Shown here one piece after another: positions 34,348 to 45,385 of a DNA stretch of 64,000 bases (position 1 is its first letter; each line of letters begins with the position of its first letter). This DNA is from Neopestalotiopsis rosae. Its lineage: Eukaryota > Ascomycota > Sordariomycetes > Amphisphaeriales > Sporocadaceae. The DNA is taken from NCBI GenBank assembly GCA_023078685.1, contig JALGAS010000008.1, forward strand, positions 1,302,001-1,366,000, in the 5' to 3' direction. A model generated the notes under the pieces. That model was not told where the DNA came from. It did not search any database and was given only the letters and a program-made list of their open reading frames with translations. Position numbers and translations under genes: made by a program.

Positions 34348-35501
34348 CTATGCTGCTACGTTAGATCCGGGTAGCGGAGATGTTGGCGGTGGTGCGTCGA
34401 AAACGGCAGGCTTCTCATCCGTGACCTTGACGGATTCCAGCTTCTGGATAAGCTCTTGAGGGTCAATCTCGGTATCCGAAGTGCTGGCGCGCTCCTTGTC
34501 AATCTCCTTGATGGCAGGAAGCTGGACACCGTGAGGAGCCTGGCCGCTGAGGTAGTCCTCGAGCTCGCCAATGTGCTTGCCGCCCTCTTCCCACCGCTTC
34601 GTTCGTTCCGCGCGCCTCTCATCGCAAAGCTTCATCAAGGCAGGCCAGTACGTCGAGTGGTCATACTCAAAGTCGAGCTCGCCCTTGAATTCCTTCCACA
34701 ACTGCTCCTTGGGGACGTATTGCGTCATGTCCTCATTGAACTTGAGCTTTTCTCTTGTCAGAGGGTCGATGAATGGTGTGATAAGCTTGAAAAAGCCCCA
34801 GACAATGAAGGGAACTGTGCAACGAGTTAGCAAAAATGGACACGCCGAGATTACAACGAGTTCTAGTTACCATTGATGATGAGAGCCTTGCCCAGTCTCT
34901 CTGGGTAGTGAGTCTGCAGAATGTTGAGAACCTCCTTACCCTGGCCGATACCAGGGGCGGTGTTTGTCCTGCTCTTGCCCGACTTGAAGTTGATCAATAG
35001 AGCCAGAGTCTCCTGCTGCGGCGGCATGAGCTCGATAACGCGCTCAACCATGAAGACCAGATGCTGAACTTGTCGTGGAGAGACCTCGGTGTTTTGCAGG
35101 CCAGGATTCAGGTACTGGCAAGGCCGTCCCTGCTTATCATAACCAAGAAGCATCTGCTTTCCAGTCTCGTTCTCGGGGGAGATATGGTCCGCCGTGAGCT
35201 CGTCCACGCCGTACTCTCTCCGCCAGGTCAGCGTCTCCAAGATGCGCTTCTCGGCGTCCTCCTTCTTCCATTTGACGGCGCGCAGATACCGCAGCAGACA
35301 CTCGCGGGTGAGCCACTGCTTCTCGCGGTCGGTAAGGGGACCAGCCTTGCCTTGGGTGGACGGGACTTCAGTCCAGCCCTTTGCCTTTTCCAAAAGCCAG
35401 TCATACTTGGCCTGCTGTTCCTCGTTGATCACGGGCCTCTCCGGCGGCTTGCAGTGCGCCGCCGGAGCTAGGAGTGGTGTTTTCAGGGGTGCTGCTGCCA
35501 T
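34348..35501 (-). CDS. PDR16: Sec14-family phosphatidylinositol transfer protein, Pdr16/Pdr17 type
   Basis: Two exons, complement of 34348-34814 and 34871-35501, give 365 aa. The open frame extends upstream to a TTG, but the ATG at 35501 sits in a near-ideal context (GCCACCATGG), so it is chosen. The 56-bp intron joins ALIIN to VPFIVWGFFKLITPFIDPLT with a split Val codon, exactly at the conserved CRAL-TRIO core. The CRAL-TRIO N-terminal domain includes CLLRYLRAVKWKKEDAEKRI; the lipid-binding domain includes LLGYDKQGRPCQYLNPGLQN and KEVLNILQTHYPERLGK. The C-terminus is charged and Pro-rich. Pdr16-like proteins move phosphatidylinositol (and sterol) between membranes and affect azole tolerance in yeast. 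The family call is strong; Pdr16 versus other Sec14 paralogues is moderately certain. Confidence 0.87.
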
Positions 35502-37400
35502 GGTGGCCGAAAAACGGCGGGACAAGCGGGAGTGATGCGTGACTTGTGTGCTGCCGTAACTTGAACGAAAGTCTCAGAAAGAGAGTGCAGAAAGAGCAAT
35601 TCTATCTTGAGGAAAAGGCAAACGGATCACGGAAACTGAGTGGTAAATGAAGGAGGAATTGGAGCGCAGAGAAGGCGGAAAGAGACTGGAGTGAGAGAGT
35701 GTGTTTGTCAACTCAATTTCATTAATCCCGAAAAGGTCAAATTCGAAGACCCTGTCCTGCAGTCAGCTCAATGGTGAATGGTAACCAGGGGCCCGTTGGC
35801 TACTAGGTAGGGGGGCTAAATTTATAAATTTTGGGGGGTTATGCACTGCTACGCAAGCCCCAAGTGAGGCTAACCACGGATTTGGGTCCGAAATAGTGGC
35901 AAGTAACACCAACGTCCAGTAGGCAAGTACATGAGCCCCTGGGGCTCCCAGTTTACTCCCACTCCCCGCCAGATCCACTGCTTCCAACACTGCTTCCATC
36001 CCATATCATCGGTCGTTCTCTCGGGCGATCTACGATTTTTCTTATCCTCTGCACTCGCGATTTTACGCATCCGACTGTGCAGTCTCGTGCTTTGAATTAT
36101 CTGCACTGTATCGTACTCGTATGCAAATTAAAGCAGAGCCACCGACTGCACTGACCGTTGAAACGGGGATATTACCTTGCACACCCGCAGTACGTAACAT
36201 GTGCCCGCGGCTCCCGAGATATCGACGATTACATGGAGTTTGTGCAGAAAGGCGGGAGCCGTTCCCCATGGACGAAATAGATGATCGCCTTCTTGATCTT
36301 GAATCTTTCGATGGACACATCAGAGACAGAGTCATTGCCAGTGCGCCCAATACTAGACTATCGACCTGAACAAGATTTATTGAACTGCCAAGTCTTGATT
36401 TACAGAGAGCCACTAACCTAGCGAACCACATAATCGTCAACCTTATGTTTAATGACAGTAAAGCATAATTAACACGAATAGACCCCAGGCAGATCATGTT
36501 GTGTAGAGGACCGAGAGCTTCACATACAAGTACATAGTAGCCTCTGTTGTAGGTAGTCATGAATGATCGGTAGAGCACGAGGGAATTGGTGGCTGCTGCT
36601 TCATCTCAGGAGTTGTCCATAATGGTATGGACTTTCACTACTTTGCACCTGCAAAAAGTCCCTGTCGATCTCTTTCGACTAGCATGTAGATGAACTTTGT
36701 TATTGGTCACCTATACTCCCCTTCAACAGTGGTAATATGGAATTGTCGTGAGGATCGAGTCATTGTCCATACAGACTGGGGGCAGATGCAGGGAAGCTCT
36801 GGGGCCTTGGTGAGCTGTTTGGTCCCTTGGCAGAGGATCAAGATCGTAAGAGCCGGAAGACGGAGACCCGGGCTTCGAGATTCGGCTGGCAATATTTGAC
36901 CAGGAAGCATGGGGACAATTATTCTCGAAATTAATCTACTGATTACTAGTACAATTTTTGGAATGATCTGTCATGGAATGACTTCCGATATTGCTTGACT
37001 TCTAGAGCATATGTATCATTCTGCATTGCACATGAGCCATACGGGTAGCCTTATGAGAAGCTGCGTCTTTATGAATGACCATGATAATAAACATGTACAT
37101 CCTTGATCTATCAACCTATTTTCGAAGGTGGGCTGCTAGGTACCTGTAGATCTGCCGTCGACTGCACCAACCGACCATGTACCCTACCTCACTTTCATGT
37201 AGCGGCTAACCCCACCATCAGAAAACCACTTTAAGTGCCCGACGCGTCTTAGTCGCGTCTCGTGCCTGGGAAACTTCAACACCAGACAGAAACCCAATCA
37301 CACAGATTGCTTCGCCTTTGTGTATATCCAACAATATTGGCCAACCCCCCAGTCTGCTTCTTGGCCATTCCAGAGGCATCACCTGTTGTGTTCACTCATA
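35502..37400. other. 1.9-kb divergent intergenic region
   Basis: Holds the promoters of the PDR16-like gene and POL12. CTAGGTA-type motifs occur at 35803-35809 and 37136-37145. Two overlapping open frames on opposite strands (36121-36369 plus, about 36063-36560 minus) are present; neither shows a known domain, so no gene is called. Confidence 0.5.
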
Positions 37401-39574
37401 ATGGCGGATGCAGATGTGCAAGAGCTAAATGAGCGCTTCGCTCTGGGCGACAAGCCCCTCGAGCCCGACATGCTGGCCGAGTTGCAGTCCATTATGCGCC
37501 TCTACTCCCTGTCGGTCCAGGACCTGTTTTTCAAATGGGAGAGCTATTGTATCAAGTTGGAGATGGACGAGTTGAAGCTGTCGGTCGAGACTCTTCGAAA
37601 TTTGAAGCGAGACATACAAGACTCTCTCGAGCGTGAGTCGCGCACTCAGCATGCTCAGGTCAAGACGGAAAAGAGGGCCGGCGCAACCCCGCGGGCGGCG
37701 GGCAAGGGAAACGTCAATTCTGGTGATGTGTTTGGCATGTCCGTAGCCTCGATTGACAGTTTCAAGATGTGCAGGTTGCTGACATTGTCTATAGCTTGGA
37801 AGGGATGACCACGCCAGGCGCTGGAAAGTTGAATAGAAACTCATCAGCTCGGAGAAAGCCCGAGACTCCATCGGTATCTCGAGTCAGAGGCGGTCCTCCG
37901 GATAGCTCGCCAAACACTGTAGATCGACATCTCAATGAGATGAATTCTACCAAGTGAGGGCACATAGTTCAAGTCACAGAAAAGTAGAATGCTAAGATTT
38001 TCCAGGGCCGCTGCTTTCAACGACAGACAAAATGCTGGAGAGGTTACTGAAGTGCTCAACAACCATCTTCAAGCACCAGAACCTCCCATTGCGCCTTATG
38101 GAGAGTCTCGCATCAAATTGACTGCAGCATCTGATGTAAAGAAACTAGCATATAAGCCACTCGCCATGAAACTGTCAGAAGCATCCGAGATTCTCGACGA
38201 CAGGATAGACGAGTTCCAGGGCCTTGTGAGAGATTATCATAAGCTCGACGATACAGCTTTTGGAAGTGCAGCAAGTCAAAGCACTTCAGAGATTTACGCT
38301 GTCGGCAGGATTGCGTCCGACTCTCTGGAGGGCAAGCTGAATGCAGCTTCATTAGTCTTGGAAATGTCGAGAAGGACAGGAGGCGGTCTCAGAATACCCC
38401 TGAACCTGAAGAGGCTTCCCGGTTTCCAGTTCTTCCCGGGCCAGGTTGTCGCTTTCAAGGGCATCAACACATCAGGCACCGACTTCACCGTTTTAGAAGT
38501 GCTCCAGATTCCTCTGCTTCCCAACGCTGCCTCATCGCCAGCAACCATTGAGACGCACCGGGAAAAGCTCAGAGGTGGACCCGATGCCATGGAATCCGAC
38601 GACGAGCCGGCACCCCTAAACGTTATATATGCTTCCGGCCCATACACCGCCGATGATAACCTGGATTTCGAGCCTCTTCATGCCCTGTGCAGCCAAGCCG
38701 CCGACACATATGCCGACGCCCTTGTCCTAACTGGGCCTTTCATCGATGTGGACCATCCCCTTATTGCCACTGGCGACTTTGACCTGCCAGAGGATGCCCA
38801 GGTGAACCCCGACACAGCTACCATGAATACCGTGTTCAAGTATATGATCTCGCCCGCCCTGAACCGCCTGGCAGCCTCCAACCCAACCGTGACGATCCTT
38901 CTCGTGCCATCAGTGCGCGACGTCATCGCCAAGCACGTCGCCTGGCCACAGGACCCCTTTCCAAGAAAGGAGCTGGGCCTCCCCAAACAGGCCCGCATCA
39001 TCGGCAACCCCATGGCGCTGTCCCTCAACGAGGTCGTCATGGGCATCTCGTCCCAGGACCCGCTCTGGGAGCTGCGGTCCGAGGAGCTCATTGGCGGCAA
39101 GCCGAGCGACGCCCAGTTGCTGAGCCGGCTGCCGCGATACCTCATCGAGCAGAGGCACTATTTCCCGCTCTACCCGCCCATGGACCGAACCAAGCTGCCC
39201 AAGACGGGCACGGCGGACGGCGTTGCCACTGGCGCCATGCTCGATACGAGTTACCTGAGGCTGGGCGACATGGTCAACGTCCGGCCCGATGTCCTGGTCG
39301 TCCCCAGTGCGCTGCCGCCCTTCGCCAAGGTAGGATAATACTTTTCTCTTCCTTTTGCTCGCCTCCTAAATGATGCACTGTTGCTAACAAGTGTTCCCAG
39401 GTCGTTGAAAGTGTCTTAGTCATTAACCCGGGCTACCTCTCGAAGCGTAGGGGCGCCGGCACGTATGCACGCATGACATTATACCCACCAAAGTTGAGTG
39501 CCGAGGAGGTTGGAAGCGCCATGGTCAGTCACAAGGTGTTCGAGAGGGCGAGGATTGAGATTACGAGGATATAA
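37401..39574 (+). CDS. POL12: DNA polymerase alpha-primase subunit B (Pol12)
   Basis: Four exons, 37401-37738, 37795-37953, 38006-39329 and 39401-39574, give 664 aa. The first donor (GTCCGT) is weak, but the join FGI-LEGMTTPG fits the frame and has a CTGAC branch site; the others use GTGAGG and GTAGGA. Residues about 10-75 form the helical N-terminal domain (LQSIMRLYSLSVQDLFFKWESY), followed by a disordered linker. The C-terminal half is an OB fold plus inactive calcineurin-like phosphoesterase domain: FFPGQVVAFKGIN, MTLYPPK, VIYASGPYTADDNLDFEPL, ALVLTGPFIDVDHP and VRPDVLVVPSALPPFAKVVESVLVINPG (given by position near 575-605). Pol12 tethers polymerase alpha-primase at origins and is regulated by phosphorylation in yeast. 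Complete and intact. Confidence 0.95.
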
Positions 39575-39830
39575 AATAGCACGTATATAGAAGAGAATGT
39601 GGTCTGAAGTTGACTGATCGCGGGTCTGCTCTTTGTGGTATAAAGTAACATGAATTGGTGAAAACTTCACGGCGCTGCCACGAGACTGATGATACTGTAT
39701 CAATATGTGTAGCTTTTGGCATCCTGGAACATCACAAAGTGCTGATTTCGTTTGATTGTTTTCCACAAGGGCAATATTGAATATTTCATTTTCCCAGGGG
39801 ATATTGGAACAATCTAGACTATGTTGTCTT
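39575..39830. other. 256-bp convergent spacer POL12/MFAP1
   Basis: The two genes are tail to tail, so their 3' untranslated regions probably overlap. Confidence 0.6.
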
Positions 39831-41255
39831 CTACCTTGAATCCACCCTCCTTCGCTTATCACTATCATAACGATCAGCCTCACGCGACGAATCCCTCTTT
39901 CGTCTGTGGCCATAATCATCCTGGTCGCGATCCCGCCTAGGTGACCTGCTCCGAGAATCCGACCGCCTCCTCCGGTGATCATCGTCCCTCCTGTCGTCCC
40001 GTGGTCGGTGACTACTATTACGATCCGCGCCACCACGGTCTCTCCGATCACCCAGGGGGATAGCGTTGGCACCGCCGGGACCGTCCCTGTCCTTGTTTCC
40101 CCTCCAATCTCCATCCCGCATCTCCCGACCGGGGCGGTGGTCCCGAAACTCGCCCCAGCGGCCCGTGTCCTCGGACTTGAGGTCGCGGTACTTTGACGCG
40201 CCCTTGCGGCCCAGCTTGGCGGCGTCGCGCATCTGCAGCGCCTTGGGCAGGAGGGAGCGGTCCACGTCGTCCTCGAAGCGGGCGCCCATGACGTCGCGGG
40301 CCGCCAGCTGCCCGGCCTCCTCCGAGTCCTGGAAGAAGGCGCCCTTGTGAAAGTACTTGCCCATGAAGGCCATCTTGCCGCGGCCCTCCTTCTCGTCGCG
40401 CTGGCGGGCCAGGTGGGCCTCGTCCTCGGCGGCGCGCTCCTCGGCCGTCAGGCCGCGCCGGCGCTCGACCTCGGCCATCTCGCGCTCGCGCGCCTCGACG
40501 GCCTCGCGGTCCCGCTTGATGCGCCGCAGCTCCCGCACCTTCCACGCCGCCGCGTCCGCCTCGGGGTCCGCGTCGTCGTCCGTGTCCACGTCCGACCCCT
40601 GGTTCTGCAGGCCCTCGTCCCCGTCCTCCCAGAACATGCGCCCCGCCTTCCGCGCCGCCTGGTCCTTGCGGATCTGCTCCTCGATCATGGCGTCGGCCTC
40701 GGCCTGCTTGCGCGCCGCTTCTTCCCGCCCCGCCTTTTCTGGGTCTGCTTTTTGTTCTGTGCTTGATGCTCCCTGCGCGCCGCCGCCGCCGCCGCCGCCG
40801 TTGCGCTGGGACTTGGGGATGAATTTGGGACGGATCATGAGGTTTCGCCGCGGTCGCTCATCTTCGCTGCTCTCTGCCTCTTCGTCGTCGTCACTATCCT
40901 CCTCTTCCGAACTCGAGCCTTCGTCATTGCCCCCCTTGTTGGGTCCTGCTGCATCATTGCCACTTTCCTCCTCTTCAGTCACGAATCCTTCCTCGGCCGC
41001 TTTCCTCTCGAGCTCTTCCGTGGTCGGGCGCTTTGCTTGCTCTTGTAGCTGTGGTGGTACTTTTCGGATGGGAGCACTGCCCGAGCTTATGATCTTGCCC
41101 GCGGATGCTACCTTGGGCGGCGGCGCCGGGGTCTTCTTCTTTTGCTGCTGCTGCTGTGGCTGTTCGTCATCGGAGCTGTCTGAATCCGAAGAAGAGGATC
41201 CTCGCCGCGCCCCCTTATCGGCAAAGTGCCGCTGGATGCGAGGCTTGATGACCAT
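39831..41255 (-). CDS. MFAP1: MFAP1-like spliceosomal protein
   Basis: Single-exon gene of 474 aa. The N-terminus is basic, then come alternating acidic Ser/Glu/Asp blocks and a Gly run, ending in RPKFIPKSQRN. The conserved MFAP1 C-terminal domain runs from about 170 to 390: long charged helix (EELRRIKRDREA-like: VRELRRIKRDREAVEARERE), then MAFMGKYFHKGAFFQDSEE, LLPKALQMRDAAKLGRKGASKYRDL and EDTGRWGEF. The last 90 residues are an Arg/Asp/Ser-rich tail. In animals MFAP1 is a component of the spliceosomal B complex that binds Prp38 and Snu23. No intron is needed. A large antisense open frame (40357-41550) comes from the skewed codon use and is rejected. Confidence 0.9.
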   Translation of the reverse strand: MVIKPRIQRHFADKGARRGSSSSDSDSSDDEQPQQQQQKKKTPAPPPKVASAGKIISSGSAPIRKVPPQLQEQAKRPTTEELERKAAEEGFVTEEEESGNDAAGPNKGGNDEGSSSEEEDSDDDEEAESSEDERPRRNLMIRPKFIPKSQRNGGGGGGGAQGASSTEQKADPEKAGREEAARKQAEADAMIEEQIRKDQAARKAGRMFWEDGDEGLQNQGSDVDTDDDADPEADAAAWKVRELRRIKRDREAVEAREREMAEVERRRGLTAEERAAEDEAHLARQRDEKEGRGKMAFMGKYFHKGAFFQDSEEAGQLAARDVMGARFEDDVDRSLLPKALQMRDAAKLGRKGASKYRDLKSEDTGRWGEFRDHRPGREMRDGDWRGNKDRDGPGGANAIPLGDRRDRGGADRNSSHRPRDDRRDDDHRRRRSDSRSRSPRRDRDQDDYGHRRKRDSSREADRYDSDKRRRVDSR

Positions 41256-42115
41256 TTTCCAAGTTGCTGCTCGGGTGGTCGCAACTGGGCGCGCGCGACC
41301 AAACGGGTGTGTGTCTTCGGTTTGGGCTGTACTACTTCAAGGGATGACGACAAAGTACGAGAGCTTCGCGTTTGGCACTGAAAGCTTTTGGGGGTCCTCA
41401 CGTACGTTGCCAGCGCAATATCGGGTACTCGATTGTGAGAGGGCCGACCAATTCGAGTTCGTGGTTCTGCGTCGGGAAAAGCAACAGGGCGCGGGAAGTT
41501 GCAATAAAGTCTGCGATCATTTGAAGATGCAGCGCGCAGTTGCTTGGTGATTTAGAATGGAGCTTGCTCTTGCAGGGAGTGGGGCTGCGTACGATAAGCG
41601 ATAAAGTATAACGTGCAGAACGCCGCTTGTTAGTTCACCAGGTTAAATCAATTATAGGGATGCTTTGCAATTGTTCTTGTATTTCTCTACTTTTTATTTG
41701 TTTGTGTTCAAAGCCCAAGTGGTCGAGAATATGTTATAACTTCGCTTCTGCGTAGGGCGACCCACAAGCTAAGGCGAGTTTCTATCTGCACGAGCGGCTT
41801 ATTGCTATGGGAACGTTGTCAACTTGGTCCGATTGTTTAGAACCGTCCTGCTCGAAATATGGTATTTCTGCCTACTATAATCGTATTGCATACCAACAAT
41901 AAGAACGCCATCGCTATGCTAAATTCAATTATCACGGCTCCAGTCTTCGTTCATTGTAGCGCCATAATCAGCAATAATCAACGAATCCAGAGCCATTGAC
42001 TTTCTATCCTCCAGTACTGGTGAGTATACGCCATGTCGTACTGACAGTGACTACAAATGTTTCAGCCAGTGTGCAATCTTTATTTTTGAATCTTCGTGTC
42101 GATAGATGATGCAGC
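41256..42115. other. intergenic, MFAP1 promoter
   Basis: Holds the MFAP1 promoter with a CGATAAGCGATAAA element at 41592-41605 and the 3' side of the deubiquitinase gene. No gene seen. Confidence 0.55.
41592..41605. promoter_or_regulatory. CGATAAGCGATAAA element upstream of MFAP1
   Basis: This 14-mer is identical to 45531-45544 upstream of KIN17. It lies 337 bp upstream of the MFAP1 ATG, in reverse orientation relative to that gene. It contains two HGATAR-like GATA sites and also resembles the PAC box found at yeast ribosome-biogenesis genes. Function is inferred from recurrence only. Confidence 0.45.
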
Positions 42116-44185
42116 TCAGCAGTTTGGTCTACTCAGAAGACTACTGACAAAGTTGTCAGCTACGTCGACTGAATCTGTGCCATCTGCAGTCTGGACAGCC
42201 GCCGAGTTGTAGGCCACGGCGTTGTGTGCAGCGGCCGGTGCTGCCGGTGCTGGCTGTGTTTCGGTAGCTTGCGGACTTTCTGTTTCAGTCTTTCCCGACT
42301 CAGAAACCAGTACGGAATGAGGGTCGACACAGTCGTAAAACAGCATGAACACTCCGCCTTGGCCCAATACATCTTCTTGTGCGACTTCCCAGACACTTTC
42401 ATCGCTTAGTCGCCACCACTTATCTGTGTCTTCTTCGTCGTTGGTAATTTCAACTAGAGTCTTCTCCGTGTCCAAGGATTCCGTCTCTTCATCAGCCGAG
42501 TCGGACGGTGATGGGTTCTTTCCCTCTGCAGCATGTTTTCGATAACAAATATAGTGACCATTTTCATGTTGTCCCTGGTGAGTAACGACCGCGCGTAGCT
42601 CGTAGATTGGTCCGCTGATCTGTGATGGATGGCGGTCCCCAGCAATCATTGAAGCCTTGGGGTCTGAGACCCAAGTTTCCTGATCGCGGCGGAGTTCGTC
42701 TTTTTCGACATCCACCAAGGACTGTTTGCGAAATGCAGCCGTATGATCAGCACTACCTAGACACCAGGAGCCGAGGTCGAGGGTCTGAGGAAATTTGACC
42801 GCAGCCATGTTCTTCCACATGTGGCCGGTATTGAAGTCGAAGACAGACCGGTTGACGTGGACGGCCAGACTCTTTGGAGGCCTGGCGATTGCAATCTGCT
42901 TGGTCTTGGTTGAGCTCGAGCGATGTTTCGCCAAGACCTTACATTTGTCTTTCAGAGTCTTTTCGTCAAAATCATCCTCTTCCAATGCCTGTTCGACGGC
43001 TTCGAGTCGAGACCGCACTGATTGTACCACAAATTCGGGCTTGCCAGTGAGCTGTTGAAGAACAGTCTTCTGAATATCTCTTGCTTTCAAAAGTGTGCAT
43101 TTGTTGCATTCGACCTGCTCAATAAATTCGATCTGCGTATAATGATCGAGCAACTCATACAAGTCATGCTGCATGGTACCAACGCCAAGATTGAGCGTGA
43201 TGCAGTTGAAAGGCTGCAGGGAGAGGCCCTCCGAGTAACCGCACTGAACACAAGCAACTCGTTGCGCAGTCATTCCTTCGAGAGGGTTGCGGGCAACCTT
43301 TGCTTCAGAGTTTGCTTTGGACGATGTGCTGGCTGACAGATATCCGCTGTCATCACTGTGATGGCTCTCGGTGTCATCTTTGCTCAGGGCCGACTCGAGG
43401 CCAGATGGTTTTGCTTGGCCTTTCGCAGCTTTTACTACCTCCTTCTCAATCTCGTCTAGGAGCTTGGCAAAGTATTCTTGTGCATCTTGTTGCTCCCAGC
43501 TGTGGAGTGACTTGAGCTTGGCCGGTGTCCAAAGGGTTTTTCCATTGTTCTCGCGGTCTTTGAGCTCCCGGATGAGCTGTTGCAAGGTGCTTGCAGAGCC
43601 TTGCTGTGACGATTGCTCTGCATCCGCAGAGTCGATCCTTGCACTTTCAAGATATTCTGGTAACGGCTGCAGCGAAACCAGGCCTTGCAGAATACTGTTT
43701 TGGAAGCAGGAATAATCCACGTTCCCTAGACCGGCTGGGGTGTGAGGGTCGCCCTTGAGGAGGGAACGACCAGACAGGGTGGAAAGGCTCTTCTTCCCTG
43801 CGCTCGCGACGGAGCCAATAATGCCACCCCCTGGCTGATCCATTCCCAACAACTTCCTTAGCAGATCGCTCTTTGCAGCAAAAGTTCGTGGGCGCGAGGA
43901 GGACTTAAGGCCCGGGAACAAAGGCGGGTTAAGCCAGTCGTCGATCGCGTAGAGGAGCGCAGCAGGTGTGATAGTTATGATCAAGTCCCAAAGTAGCTCG
44001 CCGGGGTGGCGGTGACGGTGGAAGGGTGAAGAATGAAGCGACTGGTAGAAGGCTGTGAATAGTATTCCGGCAGCGACTATGAGAACGGTAGGATTCTGGA
44101 GCCACTCGAGTAAAGGGTGTTGAGCGGATTGAGGTGCGTATCTGCCGGGGGGTTCGTAATATTTTGAAGTGTATCGATGGTCCAT
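42116..44185 (-). CDS. membrane-anchored ubiquitin-specific protease (Ubp1/USP30-like)
   Basis: Single-exon gene, 689 aa from the ATG at 44185; the open frame extends three codons to a GTG, which is not used. Two hydrophobic segments near the N-terminus (about 32-50 and 64-82) suggest membrane anchoring. The USP catalytic domain follows: a Cys box GNVDYSCFQNSILQG with Cys160, then WEQQDAQEYFAKLLDEIE (QQDAxE motif), a zinc-knuckle pair CVQCGY and CNKCTLLKA, and the His box GQHENGHYICYRKH with His544. The C-terminal WWRLSDESVWEV and VFMLFYDC motifs close the domain. It removes ubiquitin from proteins at ER or mitochondrial membranes by analogy with yeast Ubp1 and human USP30. The Cys box departs from the common GNTCFMNSVLQ but keeps the nucleophile. 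Tail is Pro/Ala-rich. Confidence 0.9.
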   Translation of the reverse strand: MDHRYTSKYYEPPGRYAPQSAQHPLLEWLQNPTVLIVAAGILFTAFYQSLHSSPFHRHRHPGELLWDLIITITPAALLYAIDDWLNPPLFPGLKSSSRPRTFAAKSDLLRKLLGMDQPGGGIIGSVASAGKKSLSTLSGRSLLKGDPHTPAGLGNVDYSCFQNSILQGLVSLQPLPEYLESARIDSADAEQSSQQGSASTLQQLIRELKDRENNGKTLWTPAKLKSLHSWEQQDAQEYFAKLLDEIEKEVVKAAKGQAKPSGLESALSKDDTESHHSDDSGYLSASTSSKANSEAKVARNPLEGMTAQRVACVQCGYSEGLSLQPFNCITLNLGVGTMQHDLYELLDHYTQIEFIEQVECNKCTLLKARDIQKTVLQQLTGKPEFVVQSVRSRLEAVEQALEEDDFDEKTLKDKCKVLAKHRSSSTKTKQIAIARPPKSLAVHVNRSVFDFNTGHMWKNMAAVKFPQTLDLGSWCLGSADHTAAFRKQSLVDVEKDELRRDQETWVSDPKASMIAGDRHPSQISGPIYELRAVVTHQGQHENGHYICYRKHAAEGKNPSPSDSADEETESLDTEKTLVEITNDEEDTDKWWRLSDESVWEVAQEDVLGQGGVFMLFYDCVDPHSVLVSESGKTETESPQATETQPAPAAPAAAHNAVAYNSAAVQTADGTDSVDVADNFVSSLLSRPNC

Positions 44186-44798
44186 GCTGTGCACTCGAGT
44201 CGCGCCGAGAAGCTTTCTTGTCGAGTCGAGCTGCTGATGACAGTGCCTAGGAGGTGATTGTAGTAACTTCCCGATGCGCTTTCAAGATTAGATGCATCTG
44301 ACGGTCGGCGTGGAGTTGACAGAGCGCACGACGGAACCGGCCATGATCAGGGGAACAGAGTCTTCGAAAAGGAACGAGCTGTGTTCAGTTGTGCTAAGCA
44401 GGGTGCTGGGTGCCAGAGCTCGGAAGATGGTTGAAGAAGAAATAAGTGGCCTCTCACACGAACAAGGGTATTGCCCAGGAGGTCTTTCCGTTGTCTAGCA
44501 ATCTTGATCAGATGTCTGACCGATTACTTGCGCGCCAATGGTCAGGGCTATCAGCGCTGTTTTTCAGTGGACCTGTGCTAAGATAGGCCATATCACAAGC
44601 TTATCGTGTCTGTTATCGACTGTTGCAGCGGGGCACCATCCAAAAATTTAGGGACTTTCCCCCATCAACCCGCAGGTGAGCGACACAGACCAGACACTAG
44701 CAGGCGCAACAATTGGAATACCCGTGGACATCTTGGTACTCGGTCAGGCTTTGCGCACACTTTCAACAAACAAAAGACAAGTCCTCTAATTCGAAACA
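44186..44798. other. 613-bp divergent promoter of deubiquitinase and ALB1
   Basis: Outward-facing genes on both sides. A GCTTATCG element (CGATAAGC on the minus strand) is at 44599-44606. No gene seen. Confidence 0.55.
44599..44606. promoter_or_regulatory. CGATAAGC element upstream of ALB1
   Basis: Shares the 8-base core with the elements upstream of MFAP1, KIN17 and the small unknown gene, and lies about 195 bp upstream of the ALB1 start codon. Function is inferred from recurrence. Confidence 0.35.
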
Positions 44799-45385
44799 AT
44801 GGCCAAAGGCGGAATCACCAAGAAGAGAGGTACGAAATATCCCGCTTGCATGAGAAATACGCAGTTGAAACTAACCATTGTGCAGCTCCTCCTTCAAAGC
44901 ACTCGCGCGAAGCGAGGAGAGCCACCTCGCCGGGCATCGACACAGACAAGTCGCTAAAGGAAGTGAGAGCGCCGGCAGAGTCCATCAACCATCGCCCTTC
45001 CATTTTGAACATTCACCAAAATGCTGGTGTAAGCAAGAAGCAGAAGCGCGGCAGAGCGCAAAGCACTAGGGCCAAGAAGAGACAAGAAGTTGCCCAGGAC
45101 AAGGCCATTGCAATTATCGAGCGTACTGAGAACAAGGTGGAGAAGAGCAAAGACAGCTCTAGGAATATTCAAAGGCGGCGCAAAGACTGGGAAGACATCA
45201 ACAAGTCGGTTCCAGCATCACAAAACGCTTTTGAGGGTCTGCAAGACGAGGACGAGGACGACGACCAATCTGAGATGGACGATGAGATGGACGAGGTCAA
45301 GCAGGCAAACACTGCTGTGCTGGCTCAGGTCCAGGTCCCACAAGTGGCAACAGGTGCCATGGACGACGACGACGACATATTATAG
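44799..45385 (+). CDS. ALB1: ribosome biogenesis protein Alb1
   Basis: Two exons, 44799-44829 and 44886-45385, give 176 aa. The 56-bp intron (GTACGA...TGCAG) joins MAKGGITKKR to APPSKHSREARRATSP with a split Ala codon; this is the conserved N-terminus of fungal Alb1 (shuttling pre-60S factor). A Lys/Arg-rich middle (KKQKRGRAQSTRAKKRQ) probably contains the nuclear signal, and the C-terminus is very acidic. Alb1 works with Arx1 on late pre-60S ribosomal particles during nuclear export. Length fits the family. Confidence 0.88.

Noticed and set aside
40357..41550. 397-codon frame antisense to MFAP1
   Set aside because: Ser/Arg-rich mirror of skewed MFAP1 codons with no domain.
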